From contig JAOAUE010000020.1 of NCBI GenBank assembly GCA_030157745.1, positions 1 to 15,740 on the forward strand: a stretch of 15,740 nt of DNA. The letters run 5' to 3'. This document shows positions 12,932 to 15,740 of this stretch, one piece after another (the stretch's first letter is position 1; the number at the start of each line of letters is the position of its first letter). The notes below the pieces were generated by a model. It worked only from the letters and a program-made list of their open reading frames with translations. It was not told where the DNA came from and ran no database searches. A program made the translations under genes and the position numbers. The DNA comes from Minisyncoccota bacterium. GTDB lineage: Bacteria; Patescibacteriota; Minisyncoccia; Phycocordibacterales; UBA9973.

Positions 12932-13681
12932 TTATTTTGTCTTAGCTTCCAAAGTACTTACGACCTCTTTTGGATTTACAAATATGATGTGGTTGAAGCT
13001 CATTGCATCAAGCGCATTCATATCCTTTGCAAGTCCTATAGTAAAGCCTGGAAGGTTTGCAAAACTCTTCTCTACAACCTTGTCAGCACTAGTTAGAGCT
13101 ACAAGAGCGTTTGTCTTTTTCTTTGAAGAAATCTTTGAGAAGTTTTCTATCTTTGATAGAGCGTCTACCACTTCCACCGCTCCTTTTGTTTGCATTTTAG
13201 GAAGAGAGATAGTGTCTAGGAAAAGCACCTTGCCATCAGATAGCTTCTTGGACAAAACAGTAAAGAGAGCTTTTGTTCTCATTTTTTTGTTGATCTTTTG
13301 TGAATAGTCTTTCTCTGCGCGAGGACCAAATGTTACTCCTCCACCTACCCAGATAGGACTTCGAGAAGATCCGTGTCGAGCACGTCCTGTTCCTTTTTGT
13401 TTCCAAGGCTTCTTGCCTCCTCCTGAAACTTCAGAACGGTCCTTTGTGTGAGCAGTACCACTTCTTTTGTTGGCTTGCATAGCGAGCGCTACTTGGTGAA
13501 CAAGGTCAGCGTTCCACTTCACTCCAAAGACACTCTTTGGAAGAGTCATCTTGTCTGCTTGTGTTCCTTTTTGGTTGTAAATTATTGTTTCCACCCCAGA
13601 AGCATTAGCACCGTTAGGAGATTTTGTTGTATTCTTTTTTGTTTCTGTTTCTTTTTTCATATTGTTATTTTCTAAAGACAT
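12932..13681 (-). CDS. rplD: 50S ribosomal protein L4 (uL4)
   Basis: Its long loop reaches the peptide tunnel; in E. coli L4 also represses its own S10 operon. The tunnel-loop signature KDRSEVSGGGKKPWKQKGTG and RARHGSSRSPIWVGGGVTFG is clear. At 249 residues it is about 40 longer than E. coli L4 because of a Lys/Thr/Asn-rich N-terminal extension. A start at 13660 (MKKETETKK) is an alternative and would remove seven residues. It lies 18 bp after L3. Confidence 0.97.
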   Translation of the reverse strand: MSLENNNMKKETETKKNTTKSPNGANASGVETIIYNQKGTQADKMTLPKSVFGVKWNADLVHQVALAMQANKRSGTAHTKDRSEVSGGGKKPWKQKGTGRARHGSSRSPIWVGGGVTFGPRAEKDYSQKINKKMRTKALFTVLSKKLSDGKVLFLDTISLPKMQTKGAVEVVDALSKIENFSKISSKKKTNALVALTSADKVVEKSFANLPGFTIGLAKDMNALDAMSFNHIIFVNPKEVVSTLEAKTK

Positions 13682-13699
13682 GCTACGGGGCAGGTATAT

Positions 13700-14314
13700 T
13701 TAGCCGATAATCTTCACAACTGAATCTTTACGACCTGGAACTGCACCACTGATATAGATAGTGTTTGTATTTGCATCAACTGCTACGACCTTTAATCCCT
13801 TTACAGTCACAGTATCTCCACCAGTTCGCCCTGGCATACGCATACCCATAACAACACGTCCTCCAGCTCGTCCTGGTCCTCCACCTGAAGAACCTCGCTC
13901 TCTTTCAGAGTGCTTTTGACCGTGAGACCGTGGACCTCCCTTGAAGTTGTATCTTTTAACAACACCTTGGAAACCTTTAGCTTTTGAAGTTCCTGTTACA
14001 GTCACGTCATCACCTTTTGCAAAAGAAGATACAGTCACTTCTTGCCCTACTTCAGCAGTCATAGCTTCGTCAGCTCTAGCCTCGGCTACTATTTTGTAAG
14101 CCTTGCCTCCTAGAGAACCTAGCTCTGCCTTTGATACGCGAGAAGCTTTTTGGTCTTCTGAAGCCAAAACAACAGCATTGTATCCATCTGATTCTACAGT
14201 CTTTACACGGGCAACAGTGTTTGGCATAGCCACAATAGCTGTCACAGGAGTAACAACCCCTTTGTCATCAAAGAGTTGAGTCATTTTTAATTTTCTTCCT
14301 AGTATGTATTTCAT
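13700..14314 (-). CDS. rplC: 50S ribosomal protein L3 (uL3)
   Basis: Early-assembly protein reaching the peptidyl-transferase centre. The length of 204 residues is normal. Landmarks are YILGRKLKMTQLFDDKGVVT at the start, GTSKAKGFQGVVKRYNFKGG, SHGQKHSERERGSSGGG and GMRMPGRTGGDTVTVKGLKV. It is the first gene of its unit: upstream lies a promoter and then the terminator of an unrelated gene, so S10, its usual partner, is absent. AGGA at 10-13 bp before the ATG is one of the few Shine-Dalgarno-like sequences here. Confidence 0.98.
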   Translation of the reverse strand: MKYILGRKLKMTQLFDDKGVVTPVTAIVAMPNTVARVKTVESDGYNAVVLASEDQKASRVSKAELGSLGGKAYKIVAEARADEAMTAEVGQEVTVSSFAKGDDVTVTGTSKAKGFQGVVKRYNFKGGPRSHGQKHSERERGSSGGGPGRAGGRVVMGMRMPGRTGGDTVTVKGLKVVAVDANTNTIYISGAVPGRKDSVVKIIG

Positions 14315-14356
14315 AATGTTCGTGTCCTGAGCGACTATAAGGAGCCGAAGGATATT

Positions 14357-14385
14357 GGACCATTTAAAGACTTTTTAAATGTCCC
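14357..14385 (-). promoter_or_regulatory. Leader hairpin of the L3-L4-L23 unit
   Basis: GGGACATTTAAA pairs with TTTAAATGGTCC around a short loop, 12 positions with one mismatch and one G-U, right at the predicted transcription start. S10-operon leaders in other bacteria are autoregulated by L4; the position suits that, but the fold is not one I recognise. Confidence 0.5.
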
Positions 14386-14388
14386 AGT

Positions 14389-14416
14389 ATTATACACATG
14401 GTTTAATTTTGTGCAA
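14389..14416 (-). promoter_or_regulatory. Promoter of the L3-L4-L23 unit
   Basis: TTGCAC (14411-14416) and a perfect TATAAT (14389-14394) are 16 bp apart on the minus strand. The start codon of L3 is about 75 bp downstream. Confidence 0.75.
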
Positions 14417-14431
14417 GTGGGTTTAAAAAAC

Positions 14432-14456
14432 AAAAAAGCCCCCGTTAAACGGGGGC
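14432..14456 (-). terminator. Strong Rho-independent terminator before the L3 promoter
   Basis: GCCCCCGTT/AACGGGGGC, a nearly perfect palindrome (14438-14456), followed on the minus strand by TTTTTTG. It ends the transcript of the membrane protein gene whose stop is at 14489. Confidence 0.95.
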
Positions 14457-14488
14457 AAGTACCGAAATATCCTATTTACAACTAACTC

Positions 14489-15403
14489 TTAGTCCATATC
14501 ACTAAAATTATCTGTATCGGCAAAATCTTTAACAGAATACTTTCTGGCTTTTTCTTTAAGCTCAAAACCGGCAGTAAAGTACCGTTCCATCACTTTTTTT
14601 ATTTCTGGCAGTAGCTCTACCCAAGTGTAGGATCTAGCTTTTTCCAAGCTGAAACAGTATTTACCGTCGTGGTCCATACAAAGAGGAAAACCATCAGCAC
14701 TACTAGAGGTAATGCCCCTAATAGCAAAGAGTTGCCTTCCTAAATCCAAATGATACTTCGTTTCAATCCTAAGATCGAAAGAACGTATCTCCTCATTTGG
14801 AACTTTTGAGATAAAGATTGTTTGTTTTTCAAACTTCCAGGCGTACATTTTGTGCAAATGATAAAACATGAACTTAAGAATACCGCCTTTCAAATCTTCC
14901 CATTTACATGCAGAAGATTTGTGAATAAGAACCTCGTGTGTCCCGCCCGATTCAACATTCGTCAATTGCGGAACGGCTGCCAGGAAGGAATTCTTAAATC
15001 GGTTGGATTTGTATTCATTTGCTTCAGCCTCCCATGGAAGCGAAGTCGTAAAAATCATCGCATCTTTACTCTTTGCAAGATGGATGCCCAACGTAGTCCT
15101 GATCGTAAAATCCTTGTAAAGACTGTTAATAAAAAGATTTGCATCATTTTCGTCAACAACATACTCATCAGCAGAAACAACAGGTGCTACTTCTTCAACA
15201 ACTGACTGTTCATCCTCAGCGGCATCAAGTTGCTCTGTAATTTCAGACTCAGCATGTAATTCGCCTGACCGGGAGCTCTTTTTTCTACCCTGAACAGAAC
15301 GAAAAATTTTGACTGAGGCGACCAGTATAATTACTGCGATAATCAAAAGTAGCGATCGCAACTGGAGGTTGGTCATTTGTAAAAGAACGAATGCTAATTT
15401 CAT
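14489..15403 (-). CDS. Hypothetical single-pass membrane-anchored protein, 304 residues
   Basis: I do not recognise the family. Starting at ATG 15403, residues about 15-33 (LRSLLLIIAVIILVASVKIF) form one membrane helix followed by a basic stretch (GRKKSSR), which predicts a cytoplasmic C-terminal part. Residues about 45-90 are an acidic linker rich in Glu, Asp and Ser. The rest looks globular and aromatic, with WEDLKGGILKFMFYHLHKMY and WVELLPEIKKVMERYF as likely helices and a charged C-terminus. A TTG start six codons earlier and an ATG nine codons later are alternatives. The gene has a consensus promoter, a leader with several hairpins and a strong terminator, so it is an independent single-gene unit. 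It occupies the place where S10 usually stands. Confidence 0.75.
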   Translation of the reverse strand: MKLAFVLLQMTNLQLRSLLLIIAVIILVASVKIFRSVQGRKKSSRSGELHAESEITEQLDAAEDEQSVVEEVAPVVSADEYVVDENDANLFINSLYKDFTIRTTLGIHLAKSKDAMIFTTSLPWEAEANEYKSNRFKNSFLAAVPQLTNVESGGTHEVLIHKSSACKWEDLKGGILKFMFYHLHKMYAWKFEKQTIFISKVPNEEIRSFDLRIETKYHLDLGRQLFAIRGITSSSADGFPLCMDHDGKYCFSLEKARSYTWVELLPEIKKVMERYFTAGFELKEKARKYSVKDFADTDNFSDMD

Positions 15404-15559
15404 AGCTTTATGTGCGCACAATATCTTGCGATATTGATTTATCGTCCCAGCACCATTATCGGGACTATTTTGTTAACCGCTAACAAAACAAACGGATTTT
15501 TATTGCATCTTGCCATTCAGGTGGTTATTCTTCCCCCTATAATTCCAAACATTAGGAAT
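15404..15559 (-). promoter_or_regulatory. Structured 5' leader with four hairpins
   Basis: From the predicted transcript start to the ATG there are about 155 bases holding, in transcript order: ATTCC/GGAAT (15542-15559), TTTTGTTA/TAACAAAA (15468-15488, 8 bp), GTCCC/GGGAC (15444-15465) and CAATATC-GCAA-GATATTG (15419-15436, 7 bp with a GNRA-type tetraloop). The last lies 15 bp before the start codon. A riboswitch-like leader or a separate small RNA is possible. I do not recognise a known class. Confidence 0.5.
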
Positions 15560-15565
15560 ATCTTT

Positions 15566-15594
15566 ATTATATCATTAACTTGATTAAAAGTCAA
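15566..15594 (-). promoter_or_regulatory. Near-consensus sigma70-type promoter
   Basis: TTGACT (15589-15594), a 17 bp spacer and TATAAT (15566-15571) on the minus strand. This is the closest match to consensus in the window and drives the membrane protein gene through its long leader. Confidence 0.85.
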
Positions 15595-15599
15595 GCAAA

Positions 15600-15642
15600 C
15601 AAAAAACCCCGTGAGATAGTGCTTGCGCAGCATCTCATGGGG
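15600..15642 (-). terminator. Rho-independent terminator of the gene entering from the right
   Basis: CCCCATGAGAT pairs with ATCTCACGGGG with one G-U, plus an inner GC-rich helix (15607-15642), followed on the minus strand by TTTTTTG. It lies 13 bp past the stop at 15656. Confidence 0.9.
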
Positions 15643-15655
15643 TAATTTGTTGTTT

Positions 15656-15740
15656 TTATTGAAGAGTTATTACATCCTTCGGCAAGCTCAGGATTGTGAA
15701 ATCATAGTCGTCGTGAGACTTCTTGATTTCTACATCATCT
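15656..15740 (-). CDS. C-terminal end of an unidentified protein (cut by window edge)
   Basis: The minus-strand frame from 15739 is open for 27 codons (ending ILSLPKDVITLQ) and stops with TAA at 15656-15658. A strong terminator directly after the stop supports it as a real gene end. Too little is visible to name it; it is not recognisably S10. Confidence 0.5.
   Translation of the reverse strand, partial: DDVEIKKSHDDYDFTILSLPKDVITLQ

Noticed and set aside
1..15740. UGA recoding (Gracilibacteria/SR1 code)
   Set aside because: TGA is a true stop in the CPBP and ParB-like genes, each followed closely by a terminator, and no in-frame TGA was needed in any gene.

Overview
The window is one long minus-strand block of ribosomal protein genes (S10/spc-type cluster) from a bacterium. 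The gene complement suggests a Candidate Phyla Radiation / Patescibacteria (Parcubacteria-like) organism. There is no L30 gene between S5 and L15, no L29 gene between L16 and S17, the genes are compact and AT-leaning, and Shine-Dalgarno sequences are largely absent. TGA is used as a stop in at least two genes, which argues against the recoded Gracilibacteria/SR1 lineages. The lineage call is an inference from content, not a phylogeny.

Read in the direction of transcription (right to left): the tail of an unknown gene with a terminator (15600-15740); a consensus promoter, a leader with four hairpins and an unrecognised single-pass membrane protein (14489-15594); then L3-L4-L23 behind their own promoter. 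L2 follows with its own promoter and a strong terminator. Next comes an inserted block: a ParB-like DGQHR-motif protein of foreign-looking codon use, a 63-residue unknown protein, and a diacylglycerol/undecaprenol kinase. After that are two structured repeat elements and a fresh promoter that restarts the ribosomal series S19-L22-S3-L16-S17-L14-L24-L5, which ends in a terminator. A CPBP intramembrane protease gene is inserted here with its own terminator. The series then resumes as S14-S8-L6-L18-S5-L15-secY-adk-map, with map running off the left edge. The canonical order is kept, but terminators and inserted genes cut it into at least five transcription units. S10 is not next to L3.

The ribosomal proteins build both subunits. 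SecY, adenylate kinase and methionine aminopeptidase are the usual passengers of the spc operon and serve protein export, nucleotide balance and N-terminal processing. The inserted genes concern the envelope (DAGK, CPBP, the membrane protein) or are of mobile or unknown type (ParB-like).

The most unusual signal is a family of three 108-110 bp elements (726-834, 9679-9786, 9801-9910). Each has long terminal arms that are complementary within the copy but different in sequence between copies. Each encloses a small hairpin with a GACTG loop and a second hairpin with an AGCA loop. Conserved loops with changing but still paired stems are the mark of selection on a folded RNA or folded DNA. I do not recognise this family.
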